Positions 38,488-47,496 of a stretch of 64,000 nt of DNA are shown piece by piece (within the stretch, counting starts at the first letter, position 1; each line of letters opens with the position of its first letter). Source of the DNA: Collinsella sp. (GTDB lineage Bacteria > Actinomycetota > Coriobacteriia > Coriobacteriales > Coriobacteriaceae); contig DXZS01000024.1 of the NCBI GenBank assembly GCA_019419505.1, forward strand, positions 157,321 through 221,320, written 5' to 3'. Below the pieces are notes generated by a model. That model was not told the origin of the DNA and searched no databases. It saw only the letters and a list, made by a program, of their open reading frames with translations. A program made the position numbers and the translations under genes.

Positions 38488-38883
38488 TTAGAGGACGAGC
38501 TGGTGGTAGTCGGCGGGGGTTACGCGGCCCTCGGTGGCGGCGCGGAAGGCGGCGAGGGCATCACCCGAGAACGGCATGGCCCAGCACAGCCCGCAGCCGG
38601 CGGTGATGGAGCCGGGCAGCGGCATGATGCGCCCGGGCACACCGGCGGCAAGACACAGCTGTTCGCATTCCATCACATCGAAGGTACTGTCAAACGACAC
38701 GATAATCTTGCGTTCGCGATCGAGGGCATCACCGGTCGGGCCTTCACGGTGTGCCTCACGATACGCCGCGGCGGCCGCTTCCTCTTCCGCGGTATGTCCG
38801 CAGCCTCCGCCGCCGCAAGTACAAGGCTCAGACCCATCGCAAGTGCAAGGTTCCCCAGTATCGGGACAGATATCGTGAGACAT
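38488..38883 (-). CDS. Se/S-carrier-like protein (DUF3343) with Cys-rich N-terminus
   Basis: Protein of 131 aa. The C-terminal 75 residues match the DUF3343 / putative Se-S-carrier family: IIVSFDSTFDVMECEQLCLA, GVPGRIMPLPGSITAGCGLCWAMPFSG, with the paired Cys of CGLC at the expected place. The first 30 residues add six Cys (CPDTGEPCTC, EPCTC, GGCGH) that could bind metal or selenium. The family is associated with selenium use in many anaerobes and is proposed to carry Se or persulfide sulfur. Here it is last in a run after selA, selB, tRNA-Sec and mobA, which supports a role in supplying selenium. Start at 38883 with GGAG upstream. Function not proven. Confidence 0.75.
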   Translation of the reverse strand: MSHDICPDTGEPCTCDGSEPCTCGGGGCGHTAEEEAAAAAYREAHREGPTGDALDRERKIIVSFDSTFDVMECEQLCLAAGVPGRIMPLPGSITAGCGLCWAMPFSGDALAAFRAATEGRVTPADYHQLVL

Positions 38884-38898
38884 GGCAACTCCAATCGT

Positions 38899-39531
38899 CT
38901 AGGCGAGTAACTCGGCCGCCGCAAACTCCTCGGGCGTATTGACGTTCTCGAAGCAGAGCGTCGAGCCGGCGGCCTTAACGATCTGCGGCTCATCCATATA
39001 ACCGGCCTGAACGCGATTGATCAGGCAGCGAATGCGCTGTCGGTCGCAAGAGAGCAGCTCTTGGGCAACCGGCGCACACGCGTCACGGCGCCAGACGGCG
39101 CAAAGCGGCTCAATCCCCCGCCCCTCGCGCGGCACGCACACATCGAGCGCCTCGGCCTCAACATAATCGGCAAGCGCGCCGATGAGTTCCGGCGAGACAA
39201 ACGGCATATCGCAGGCAACAATCGCCACGAGAGTCAGCCGAGCCGCAACCAACGAGCTCGCGATGCCGCGCATGGCGCCCGCCGACCCTTCAAGGTCCGC
39301 CACCACACGCGGCACCAGGCCGCCAAACGTGCGCTCCTCAAGATAGGCAAGCTCGCAAGGGCGCGACGTCGTCACGACCAGCTCGCCGGCAACTGGCGCC
39401 AGCCGACCCAGCACGCGCTCGATGAGCGGCTCGCCGCAAAACGCCATGCGGGCCTTATCGCAGCCCATGCGCGAGGACAGCCCGCCCGCCTGGACGACAC
39501 AAGAAAGATCGGCACGTCTTACGGTAGTCAT
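38899..39531 (-). CDS. mobA: Molybdenum cofactor guanylyltransferase MobA
   Basis: Nucleotidyltransferase of about 210 aa that attaches GMP to molybdopterin to make the MGD cofactor used by formate dehydrogenases. N-terminal GTP-binding signature CVVQAGGLSSRMGCDKARM, the GEPLIERVLGRL segment, the metal-binding VAIVACDMPFVSPEL and the C-terminal NVNTPEEFAAA typical of MobA. I chose the ATG at 39531; the frame is open further upstream but there it runs into the tRNA-Sec gene. It sits between tRNA-Sec and the Se/S-carrier-like gene, beside two MGD-dependent enzymes. Confidence 0.88.
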   Translation of the reverse strand: MTTVRRADLSCVVQAGGLSSRMGCDKARMAFCGEPLIERVLGRLAPVAGELVVTTSRPCELAYLEERTFGGLVPRVVADLEGSAGAMRGIASSLVAARLTLVAIVACDMPFVSPELIGALADYVEAEALDVCVPREGRGIEPLCAVWRRDACAPVAQELLSCDRQRIRCLINRVQAGYMDEPQIVKAAGSTLCFENVNTPEEFAAAELLA

Positions 39532-39685
39532 ACGGCAAAACACCTCCATCGGCACGTTCAAAATCCAGCGCACGGGGCAAATACCGTAGACGACATGACA
39601 GACGACACGGCGGACCCGTACAAAAACAAAACAGCGCCTTTGCGGCACGCAGTAAGACCGCGAGCACAAAAGCGCTGGTAGCGTA

Positions 39686-39782
39686 TGGCGGGAACGTATG
39701 TGAATCGAACACATCCAAGACGTTTTGCACGCCTCGCAACGGTTTTGAGGACCGCGGAGCCCACCGGAGCCCATCCGTTCCC
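39686..39782 (-). tRNA. selC: tRNA-Sec (UCA), selC
   Basis: 97 nt including the encoded CCA, with acceptor GGGAACG/CGTTCCC, a UCA anticodon in the loop CCTCAAA closed by GCGGT/ACCGT, the extended D-arm CTCCGGTGGGCTCCG and a long variable arm (GCGAGGCGTGCAAAACGTCTTG). T-arm is TGTTCGATTCACA. The size, long variable arm and UCA anticodon identify selenocysteine tRNA. It lies 37 bases downstream of selB. Confidence 0.96.
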
Positions 39783-39818
39783 AAGTGCGGCGGTATTTTA
39801 CCAAACCGAGCAGCCAAT

Positions 39819-41786
39819 CTAGCGCAAGGAGCGCAGGCCGCCGGCCTCCTTGTCGAGCACCGTAAAGCGCACGGCATCTAGGTGCTCCAAGATGCTGATG
39901 GCGCGCTTGCGCGACACACCCAGGGCCTCGCGCAGCACGCTCGTGGTGGCAGCGCCGCCGGCTGCCTCAATGGCGGCGGCGACGAGTTCGCGCGCATGGG
40001 CCTCGGCGGCAGCGGACAGGGCAACGTCGCGCTCGACCTTCACAATGGAACGGTTGAGCGAAAGCTCGCGCAGGGCACGCGTCATGGTGTCGCGATCGAG
40101 CAGCAACCGCTCGCCCACCTCGGGCAATGTCGGTACATCGAGGCCGGCTTCGTCCAGCAAGGCAACGATACGTTCGCAGGCCTCGCGCACCACACGCGCC
40201 GCGGCGGCAGCGGAGTGCGGGTCGAACACCTCGGCGCCATCGGAGGCACACACGCCGCGCGAGCAGCCCTCGTAAATCAGGGCCGCGGCAACGCCTTCAT
40301 CAGCGGCAGGCCACGCAGCATGGGCAACGGCGCCGGGCGTAAAGCCTGTCTCCTTGGGAGCCGCCGCGTGCATGGCTGACAGGGTCGCCGCCAGTGCATC
40401 CATCGCGGCGTCGAGCACCACGGCGTCCGCCAAGAGGCCCGCATCACCCACGGCAAGCTTGCGAACGGAGCCCTGCGCCACCAACCCGCGCAGTGCGGCA
40501 TCGACCTCGCCGACACCAAGATCCAAAGCCTCGGCAACATCAATCGCTTTAACCGGCAGCGTCCGCAACGCCAGCCAAGCGCCCACACCGCCCGTGATAT
40601 CGCCGGACTCGAGCGCCGCGTACAGTGCACGCTCCCCATCAGCAAGCTCGCGCGAGCGGCGGCAGCGCGAAAGCAGCACGCGCCCGCCGCCGATAAGCAT
40701 CACGGGCGAATAGGACAGCACCACGGCATGGTCGCCGGCGCGCAGCGGCAGCGAGTTTTCCAAGCGCACCTGAACAATACGGGCCTCGCCCACCGCCATG
40801 GGGGCCTCGCCCTCCATGAACATGATGCGACCGACAACCTCGGCCGTACCCGCCATCACATGCACGCGCGCGCCCGACTCGAGCACGCGCGGCTTGGCAC
40901 CCTCGCGGCCCAGGTAAGTGAACACCATCATAAAGCGCATCGTCTGGCCAAAGCGACCCTGCACGCCGAGCATCTCTCCGCGATCGAGCGCGGCGACGGC
41001 ATCGCCCACCAAGTTGAGCGCCACACGCTGACCGGGCAATGCCCGCGGCGTATCGCCATGCACCTGAATCCCGCGCACGCGACAGACCGTACGCGACGGC
41101 AGCGCGACGAGCTCATCGCCCACCGCAACCGGCGCATCGTGCAGCGTTCCCGTCACGACGGTGCCGACGCCCTTGATCGTAAAGCAGCGGTCAATCGGCA
41201 GGCGCGGCGCGGCATCGCTCCGCTCGGCACGCTCGCGACAGGCATCCCAGCAGGCACCCACCTGCTCGTCGAGCACGGCGAGCAGTCGTTCGATCCCCTC
41301 GCCTGTCTTGGACGACACAGGCACGATCGGCGCGTCCGCAAACACGGTGTCCGACATAAAGTCATCGACATCAAGCTCGGCAAGCTCGGTCATCTCGGCA
41401 TCAGCCAGGTCGCACATCGTCAGCGCGACCACCATGTGTGTGATGCCCAGCAGCTCCAGCACATGCACGTGCTCGCGGGTCTGCGGCATCACGCCCTCGA
41501 CGGCCGAAACCACCAGCACGGCCACGTCGATACCCGTGGCGCCCTGCACCATGGCACGCAAGTAATGCGCATGGCCCGGCACATCGACCAGGCCAACGAT
41601 CTTGCCACTCGGCAGCGCCAGCTCACCAAAGCCAAGCTCAACGGTCATGCCGCGACGACGTTCAACTTCCAGGCGGTCGGGGTTTTTACCCGTCAGCGCC
41701 TCGATGAGCGCCGACTTACCGTGGTCAACGTGGCCCGCCGTGCCAACGATAACGGGACACTCCACCAGCGCCTGAACCTCACTCAT
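39819..41786 (-). CDS. selB: Selenocysteine-specific elongation factor SelB
   Basis: GTPase of 655 aa that delivers Sec-tRNA to UGA codons marked by a SECIS hairpin. G1 loop GTAGHVDHGKSALIEALTG (residues 15-33), switch II DVPGHAHYLRAMVQGATG, the EF-Tu-like domains II and III, and a C-terminal winged-helix series that binds SECIS (PKETGFTPGAVAHAAWP ... VSRKRAISILEHLDAVRFT). The G4 motif reads TMCD rather than the usual TKxD/NKxD, a small oddity near residue 123. It overlaps selA by four bases and is followed by tRNA-Sec. Confidence 0.95.
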   Translation of the reverse strand: MSEVQALVECPVIVGTAGHVDHGKSALIEALTGKNPDRLEVERRRGMTVELGFGELALPSGKIVGLVDVPGHAHYLRAMVQGATGIDVAVLVVSAVEGVMPQTREHVHVLELLGITHMVVALTMCDLADAEMTELAELDVDDFMSDTVFADAPIVPVSSKTGEGIERLLAVLDEQVGACWDACRERAERSDAAPRLPIDRCFTIKGVGTVVTGTLHDAPVAVGDELVALPSRTVCRVRGIQVHGDTPRALPGQRVALNLVGDAVAALDRGEMLGVQGRFGQTMRFMMVFTYLGREGAKPRVLESGARVHVMAGTAEVVGRIMFMEGEAPMAVGEARIVQVRLENSLPLRAGDHAVVLSYSPVMLIGGGRVLLSRCRRSRELADGERALYAALESGDITGGVGAWLALRTLPVKAIDVAEALDLGVGEVDAALRGLVAQGSVRKLAVGDAGLLADAVVLDAAMDALAATLSAMHAAAPKETGFTPGAVAHAAWPAADEGVAAALIYEGCSRGVCASDGAEVFDPHSAAAAARVVREACERIVALLDEAGLDVPTLPEVGERLLLDRDTMTRALRELSLNRSIVKVERDVALSAAAEAHARELVAAAIEAAGGAATTSVLREALGVSRKRAISILEHLDAVRFTVLDKEAGGLRSLR

Positions 41787-43240
41787 CGAACAATCGCCTT
41801 CTCAACGCACGCGACGAGCGTCGATGCCGCCGTCTCGATATCGCGGTCGCCCACGAGCGTGCGCACATCAAACAGAATGCGGTCGTGCGAGGCGCGCGTG
41901 ACGACCGGCGTATCGAAGTCTTGAACGAGCGAGCGTTTGAGCGCGTCGACCGTCAGGCGCTCGTCAACAAGACACACGGCAACGCACATCGTGGGCAGCT
42001 CCACGGTAGGCAGCGAGCCGCCACCGGGGGTCGACGATTCCTCGACAATTTCCACCTGCACGGCACACGGGCAGCCAGCCTTATCGAGCCCGGCGACCAT
42101 ACGATCGCGAAGCTTGCGGGCACGTCGCTCCAAATGGGCCTGCGGCAGCGTAAGCATGCTGAGTACCGGAATATCGCGATGGGCAACATCGGCGCCGTCC
42201 ATGTAGATACGCAGCGTGGCCTCGAGCGCCGACAGAGCCAGCTTGCCAGGACGCAGGGCACGCATAAGCGGATGCGACCCGCAGGCCTGGACCAGCTCGC
42301 GGCGGCCCATGATAATGCCCGCCTGTGCGGCACCGAGCAGCTTATCGCCCGAGCATGATACGATATCGAGCCCCGCCGCGACCGAAGCCGGCGTGGGCTC
42401 CTCACCGCCGCGCACCAGGATGTCGTCGGGCAACAGCGCGCCCGAGCCCTGGTCCTCGTAGAACAGCAGACCATGCTTGTGGGCCAGGGCGGCAAGCTCC
42501 CGAGAGCCCACCTCCTCGTGAAAGCCCTCGATGCGATAGTTGGAAGGATGGACCTTGAGGATCATGGCCGTATCGGGCGTGATGGCGCGCTCGTAGTCCG
42601 ACAGGTGCGTGCGGTTGGTGGCCCCGACCTCGACGAGCTTGGCACCCGAGGCCTCCATGACGTCGGGGATACGGAAGCTGCCGCCGATCTCGACGAGCTC
42701 GCCACGGCTGACGATGACCTCCTTGCCTGCGGCATGGGTCGCCAGCACCAACAGCACCGCGGCGGCGTTGTTGTTGACGACCAGCGCGTCCTCGGCACCG
42801 GTGAGCGAGCGGATCAGTTGCGCGGCGTGCTCCTTGCGCGACCCGCGCGAACAGGTGTCGACGCTGTACTCGAGCGTGCTATACCCGCGCGCAACCTCGG
42901 CCACTGCCTTTGCCGCCGACTCCGCGAGCGGGGCACGGCCCAGATTGGTATGGATGACCACACCCGTGGCGTTGACGGCGGGGCGCAGGCTCGGCAGCGC
43001 GGAGCGATGCGCACGCCGCTCGATGGCCGAGGCCAGCTCGCGCTTGGAACGCGGGGCGGCACCGGCGCGAATGGCGGCGCGTTCCTCGTCGAGCTCGGCC
43101 GTCACGGCAGCATGGACCACCGCGTCGCAGGTCTCCCCCGCCGCCTTCACCACCGGCCACTCGGCAAGCAGCTCATTGACGGAAGGAATGGCGCGCAGGC
43201 GGGCGCGCACCTCATCGGACATGTTCTGGCTATCGCTCAT
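41783..43240 (-). CDS. selA: L-seryl-tRNA(Sec) selenium transferase SelA
   Basis: PLP enzyme of 485 aa that converts Ser-tRNA(Sec) to Sec-tRNA(Sec) with selenophosphate. Key segments: NATGVVIHTNLGRAPLAE, YSVDTCSRGSRKEHAAQLI, VNNNAAAVLLVL, SRGELVEIGGSFRIPDVM, and the PLP Lys in SCSGDKLLGAAQAGII (around residue 300). Length matches the family (E. coli 463). Start at 43240 with AAAGG upstream. First of the selA-selB-selC run, 52 bases after a molybdopterin oxidoreductase gene. The selenophosphate synthetase SelD it needs is not in the window. Confidence 0.96.
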   Translation of the reverse strand: MSDSQNMSDEVRARLRAIPSVNELLAEWPVVKAAGETCDAVVHAAVTAELDEERAAIRAGAAPRSKRELASAIERRAHRSALPSLRPAVNATGVVIHTNLGRAPLAESAAKAVAEVARGYSTLEYSVDTCSRGSRKEHAAQLIRSLTGAEDALVVNNNAAAVLLVLATHAAGKEVIVSRGELVEIGGSFRIPDVMEASGAKLVEVGATNRTHLSDYERAITPDTAMILKVHPSNYRIEGFHEEVGSRELAALAHKHGLLFYEDQGSGALLPDDILVRGGEEPTPASVAAGLDIVSCSGDKLLGAAQAGIIMGRRELVQACGSHPLMRALRPGKLALSALEATLRIYMDGADVAHRDIPVLSMLTLPQAHLERRARKLRDRMVAGLDKAGCPCAVQVEIVEESSTPGGGSLPTVELPTMCVAVCLVDERLTVDALKRSLVQDFDTPVVTRASHDRILFDVRTLVGDRDIETAASTLVACVEKAIVR

Positions 43241-43292
43241 GTGCGGCCTTTCAAAAGAAACGTGGATCAGTCGAATACATCAGCTGAGTCAA

Positions 43293-45410
43293 TTACTCGT
43301 CATTATCCCCGCACGCGACGATCTTTTCCACGCGAACGGCGTTTTCCTGGGTGAGCGCGGCACCCGTCAACGGGTCCCAACGCAACGGCGTATGGTCGAG
43401 CGGGCCCACGCCCAAGCCTTGAGCGCCACCGGCATCGGCGTCAAACGAACGCCCACCGGGGGCGGCCGAGGTGAAGATGCACGCCGGATGCAGATACGGC
43501 GTCGTCTCCACACGCGCGCGGTCGCGGCCCATATCGCTCACGAGTTCGACGATCTCGCCGTCGGCGATGCCCATGTGCGCAGCAGCATCGGCATTCATCT
43601 GCACGGCATCCAGGTCCGACCCAGCCTCAGCGGCACCTTGGGCTGCAAGCCTTCGCGAGGTATGCGACTCAAAGGGACGGTTGCCGCTAATGAGGCGAAA
43701 CATCCCCGGGCCAGGCTCCACCATGGGAGCGATCCAGTTGGGCACACGACCCAGACCGGCTCGTTCCCATACGTCGCTTGCCAGCGCGATCCTGCCGCCG
43801 TTCAAGGGGATCACCGGCTCGCCCGTACGCGACGGCAACGCAGCACCCGTGTCGGCCCAGCCGCGCTCCTTGAGCTCGTCCAGATTGATCCCAAAAGGCG
43901 CCACCTGGGCAGCCGCCAGATCGTCAGATGTAAACTGGAAGTACTCGCCCGCGCCACACGCATGCGCCAGACCGGCAAAAATCTCCCGACCGGGACGTGT
44001 GTCGTCATGCCGCACAGGCAGCACGGCGTTGCGGTAGAACACCCGCGCATCGTTGACGCCCACGACTGTGCCCACACCGCGGTCGGCCTCCAGATACGTC
44101 ACGTCGGGCAGCACGAAGTCAGAAGCACGCGCCGTCTCGGACCAGCGAATATCAATCGTCACGAGCAGGTCGAGCTGCTGCAAAATACCCAACCAAGCCT
44201 GCGCATTGCCATAGCCCGCACCGGGATTGCTGGCATAGACAATGAGCCCGCACAAATCGCCGGCAAGAATCGACTGGCCGATGGTCGTGCACAGGCCGCG
44301 CACCGGATCGACCAGCGGATAGCGCTCGGACCCCAGCTTGGACATACGCGGCACCGGCGGCGTCGCAAAGCGCGCGGGATCAAGGTCGCCCAGCGCAAGC
44401 GGCGTGGGCGGATTGAGGGCACCGCCCGCGTGCCCGATGCAGCCCAGCAGCACATCGACCAGGCAGATGGCGCGCGCCGTCTGGGTGCTGTTGGCATACG
44501 CAATGCCGATGCCACCGTGAAAGCCCGCATCGACCACGGCGGCAGGCGCGACCGCAGCCAGATCGCGCGCCGTGGCGACAATCTCTGCGGCCGGCACGTC
44601 GCACATCGACTCGGCCCACTCGGGCGTCCAAGCACGGGCCGCCTGCGCCAGCTCGTCAAAACCCGTGGTATAGCGGGTCACGAACTCGTGGTCATACAGG
44701 TCCTCGGCAATCAAGACATGCGCAATACCCAACAGCAGCGCCAAGTCGCAGCCCGGGCGCACGCGCAACCAGCGGTCGGCAAGTGCAGCCGAGCCGCTGC
44801 GCCGGGGGTCAACCACGATAATCTTCGCCCCACGGCGACGGGCATCGTTGAGCGCATCAACGGCCCCCATCGTCGACGAATCGACAATGGAACGCCCCAA
44901 ATACATGATGCAATCGGTATGTGCCAGGTCGGAGGCGGGACTGTAGCCCAGGCTGTGCTCCCAGCCGGTAAGTCGGCTTACCTCGCAGGCACCGTCGGCT
45001 CCGTATACGTTGGGCGAGCCCAGCGCATGCATAAAGCGATACGCCCAGTAGCGGTCGAACGAGGGCACACCGAGCGTCATGCCCAGCGCACGCGGACCAC
45101 GCTCGTCAACAATCCCCAAAAGACGCTTGGCAATCTGCGCGAACGCCTCGTCCCACGAAATCGCATCGAACCCCGAGCCATCAGCTCGTCGGCGCATGGG
45201 GTGCACGATGCGATCGCGCTCGTCAAACGGCATGTCCAGGCGATGCCGCCCGCGGGCGCACAGGGCACGCGCCGCGCATGGATGCCCCGGCACCGGCAAC
45301 TCGGCCACCACGCGACCGTCCTCAACGCGGGCCGCAAAGGCGCAATCGGCATAGCATCCCCCGCATGTGGTCACCACGGCGCGACCGTCACGCTTCACAG
45401 CAGATGCCAT
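43293..45410 (-). CDS. Molybdopterin oxidoreductase (DMSO-reductase family), substrate unknown
   Basis: Protein of 705 aa with an N-terminal [4Fe-4S] motif (TCGGCYADCAF ... CAARALCARGRHRL), an FdhF-like core (FDAISWDEAFAQIAKRLL) and C-terminal MGD-binding domain (FRLISGNRPFESHTSRRL). The metal-ligand region is GADGACEVSRLTGWEHSLGY, where Cys is the likely Mo/W ligand; there is no in-frame UGA. No Tat signal is seen, so it is cytoplasmic. It resembles thiosulfate/polysulfide reductase and formate dehydrogenase-like catalytic subunits without clear identity. It lies directly upstream of selA and downstream of focA. I chose the ATG at 45410 (GGGG eight bases upstream). Confidence 0.8.
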   Translation of the reverse strand: MASAVKRDGRAVVTTCGGCYADCAFAARVEDGRVVAELPVPGHPCAARALCARGRHRLDMPFDERDRIVHPMRRRADGSGFDAISWDEAFAQIAKRLLGIVDERGPRALGMTLGVPSFDRYWAYRFMHALGSPNVYGADGACEVSRLTGWEHSLGYSPASDLAHTDCIMYLGRSIVDSSTMGAVDALNDARRRGAKIIVVDPRRSGSAALADRWLRVRPGCDLALLLGIAHVLIAEDLYDHEFVTRYTTGFDELAQAARAWTPEWAESMCDVPAAEIVATARDLAAVAPAAVVDAGFHGGIGIAYANSTQTARAICLVDVLLGCIGHAGGALNPPTPLALGDLDPARFATPPVPRMSKLGSERYPLVDPVRGLCTTIGQSILAGDLCGLIVYASNPGAGYGNAQAWLGILQQLDLLVTIDIRWSETARASDFVLPDVTYLEADRGVGTVVGVNDARVFYRNAVLPVRHDDTRPGREIFAGLAHACGAGEYFQFTSDDLAAAQVAPFGINLDELKERGWADTGAALPSRTGEPVIPLNGGRIALASDVWERAGLGRVPNWIAPMVEPGPGMFRLISGNRPFESHTSRRLAAQGAAEAGSDLDAVQMNADAAAHMGIADGEIVELVSDMGRDRARVETTPYLHPACIFTSAAPGGRSFDADAGGAQGLGVGPLDHTPLRWDPLTGAALTQENAVRVEKIVACGDNDE

Positions 45411-45473
45411 CTCGATTACCCCTTTCACCAGCCAAACACAACAGGTCAACAGCCCGGCAACGAGCCCCAGACC

Positions 45474-45510
45474 AAAAAAGCCTCCCGCACGGCAACGCCC
45501 CGCGGGAGGC
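45474..45510 (-). terminator. Terminator after focA
   Basis: Nine-bp perfect arms (gcctcccgc 45480-45488, gcgggaggc 45502-45510) followed on the minus strand by six T. It closes the formate hydrogenlyase operon and separates it from the molybdopterin oxidoreductase-sel run. Confidence 0.88.
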
Positions 45511-45532
45511 CCAACGTCAAACAGACGGTATC

Positions 45533-46372
45533 TTACGCCTCGGACTTCTTGGCGTAGATAAACCAGTAGCCGAGCGCGACCAGAACCGCACCGCCCACAA
45601 TGTTGCCCAGCGTGGCAGCGGACAGGTTAAACGCAATGCCCGCAACGTTGAGCGCATCGGCGCCGGCGACGTCGGCACCATAGCCGCACGCGTGCATCAC
45701 GGCACCCATGGGCAAAAAGTACATGTTGGCGACACAGTGCTCAAAACCGCAGGCCACAAAGGCAGCGATGGGCAGCAGAATGCCCACAACCTTATCGACC
45801 ACGGTCTTGCCAGCGGTACCGATCCACACGGCCAGGCATACAAAGATGTTGCACAGGATGCCGCGGAAGAAGATCGTCACCCAGTCGATCGTCACCTTGC
45901 CAGCGGCGACGCTCACCATGGAATTGGCGACCGCCTCGCCGTTGAGCTTATAGATGCCGGCCATGTACACCAAAAAGACGATGAACAGGGCACCGACAAA
46001 ATTGCCGACCCACACGACGACCCAGGCCTTGAGCATCTGAGCCAGGGTGATCTTTTTGCTCTTGAGCGCACAGACCATAAGCGAATTGCCGGTAAACAGC
46101 TCGGCGCCGCACACCAGTACCAGCACCAGGCCCAGGCAAAAGCACAGGCCGCCCACGACGCGCTGGGCACCCCAGCCCAGCGTGTTGTCGCTCAAAAACA
46201 CCGTAAAGAACAGGCCGCCGAAGGCAATGAACGCACCGGCGAACATTGCCAACAGAAAGGCCTTAGCGACCGGCAGGTTGGCCTTGGTCACGCCGGCGGC
46301 CTCGGTCTTGGCCTCGATCGCGGCGGGCGCCAGGCAATCGGGAGCGGGATACTCCACCTTGGAATCTGCCAT
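45533..46372 (-). CDS. focA: Formate/nitrite-family channel FocA
   Basis: Pentameric aquaporin-like membrane channel of 279 aa with six helices. Signature segments are AGAFIAFGGLFFTVFL, the omega-loop-bearing GAELFTGNSLMVCALKSKK, the second signature GILCNIFVCLAVWIG and the selectivity-filter His/Cys region FVACGFEHCVANMYFLP. It would move formate or formic acid across the membrane for the adjacent formate hydrogenlyase. Start at 46372; the ribosome site is weak. Last gene of the hyf operon, in the position focB occupies in E. coli. Confidence 0.92.
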   Translation of the reverse strand: MADSKVEYPAPDCLAPAAIEAKTEAAGVTKANLPVAKAFLLAMFAGAFIAFGGLFFTVFLSDNTLGWGAQRVVGGLCFCLGLVLVLVCGAELFTGNSLMVCALKSKKITLAQMLKAWVVVWVGNFVGALFIVFLVYMAGIYKLNGEAVANSMVSVAAGKVTIDWVTIFFRGILCNIFVCLAVWIGTAGKTVVDKVVGILLPIAAFVACGFEHCVANMYFLPMGAVMHACGYGADVAGADALNVAGIAFNLSAATLGNIVGGAVLVALGYWFIYAKKSEA

Positions 46373-46411
46373 GTCAATCACTTCTTTCCTAATCAGCAGG
46401 GACAAGTGAAC

Positions 46412-46915
46412 CTATTGCTCTTGCCCCAAGCGGACAAAGTGGGAAAAGTCGTTGGCGGCCACGGCGTCGTACACGGCGTCGACGGCGTCAAAGACTTCCG
46501 GGGACATGGGGTTATAGAACTCCGTGTCGCCCGGCTGAATCCCGACGAAGACGATATCATCGCACGATTGCTCAATCTCTTCGATCAGAATCGACAAGGG
46601 AAGCGAATGCGTGGTGAACATCGACTTGCGGGCCACATCGCGCTTGTCGAGCAAACGGATGGACCCGACGGGCAGCGCCATGTCGGCGGCATCGACCAAG
46701 ACCAGGCGAGGCGGACGCTCGCGCTTGACCTCGATGATGTCATCCTCGGGCGTTTGGCCGCCGTCGATGGTGTACCAACCGGCGATGGGCGCGTCCTCCA
46801 TCTTTTTGGAGAGCACGGGGCCGGCGGCATCGTCGGCACGCAGCACGCTTCCCGCCGTGAGCACGATGCCCGCAAACGGGGCGCCGTTCACACGTCCATC
46901 CACAACGCAACCCAT
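46412..46915 (-). CDS. hycI: Hydrogenase-3/4 maturation protease HycI
   Basis: M52-family nickel-dependent endopeptidase of 167 aa that removes the C-terminal tail of the large subunit after Ni insertion. HycI-type motifs: VLTAGSVLRADDAAGPVL (nickel-binding Asp in R-x-D-D-G/A-x-G-P), IAGWYTIDGGQTPED and MFTTHSLPLSILIE. The HyfG protein encoded in the same operon carries a matching cleavable tail. Its ATG shares one base with the upstream TAA stop (TAATG). A long in-frame upstream extension has no sensible protein sequence. Confidence 0.9.
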   Translation of the reverse strand: MGCVVDGRVNGAPFAGIVLTAGSVLRADDAAGPVLSKKMEDAPIAGWYTIDGGQTPEDDIIEVKRERPPRLVLVDAADMALPVGSIRLLDKRDVARKSMFTTHSLPLSILIEEIEQSCDDIVFVGIQPGDTEFYNPMSPEVFDAVDAVYDAVAANDFSHFVRLGQEQ

Positions 46916-47496
46916 TACTGCAACCTCCCCGTCAGATACACGCCCGACACATCGCGCACGCGCTCCACCAGATCGCGAAACTTCATCAGAAACGCGACCT
47001 GCTGGGCATGCAGGCCAAAGTCGTCGTCGAACACCGAGATGCCGGCCTTGGCCGACCCACGAAAACCGCGCTCGTCGAGCAGCGCATCGCAGGCCTCGAG
47101 CAGCGACGGCACCGCCGCCTTGTCGAGCTGGCACTCACCAAAGGAGCGGATGGCCTCAAACTTGGTCTTGGCCTCCCCCTCCGGCAGCGCGTCGATAAGC
47201 GTATAGAACACATCCACCGGCACCGACAGGCGCGGCTCAAAGCAGTCGAGCACGCCGGTGTGGTGGCCCACGGCGAGCGTGTAGTACAGCACGTCGCAGG
47301 CCTCCTGGGGAACGTCTTCCTCGGTCTCCACAAACTTACGCGTGAGCTCGTAAAAGACCACCTGGTCGGGCGCATGGCCCAGGCAAGGGTCGGCGACGCC
47401 CTCGGCAGCCTCGTCGCTTGCGCGCGAGGCATCGCCAAAGGAGCCGCCGAGCATGCCGGGGCCCGCAAAGTAACCAGAGCGGTCCGTGAGCTCCAT
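46915..47496 (-). CDS. hyfJ: Formate hydrogenlyase maturation protein HycH/HyfJ
   Basis: HycH-family protein of 193 aa. The core VVFYELTRKFVETEEDVPQEACDVLYYTLAVGHHTGVLDC matches E. coli HycH (Y-Y-S-L-A-I-G-H-H-x-G-V-I-D-C). It is longer than E. coli HycH/HyfJ (136-137 aa) because of a Gly/Asp-rich N-terminus and an extra C-terminal helix. It is needed for maturation of the hydrogenase large subunit but its biochemical role is not known. Tightly coupled: it starts right after hyfI and overlaps hycI. Confidence 0.88.
   Translation of the reverse strand: MELTDRSGYFAGPGMLGGSFGDASRASDEAAEGVADPCLGHAPDQVVFYELTRKFVETEEDVPQEACDVLYYTLAVGHHTGVLDCFEPRLSVPVDVFYTLIDALPEGEAKTKFEAIRSFGECQLDKAAVPSLLEACDALLDERGFRGSAKAGISVFDDDFGLHAQQVAFLMKFRDLVERVRDVSGVYLTGRLQ

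Noticed and set aside
39532..39804. N-terminal extension of MobA
   Set aside because: The frame stays open upstream but overlaps the tRNA-Sec gene and gives a Cys/Arg-rich sequence unlike MobA.
43293..45410. A second selenoprotein in the molybdopterin oxidoreductase
   Set aside because: The frame is continuous, with a Cys in the expected ligand region and no in-frame UGA.
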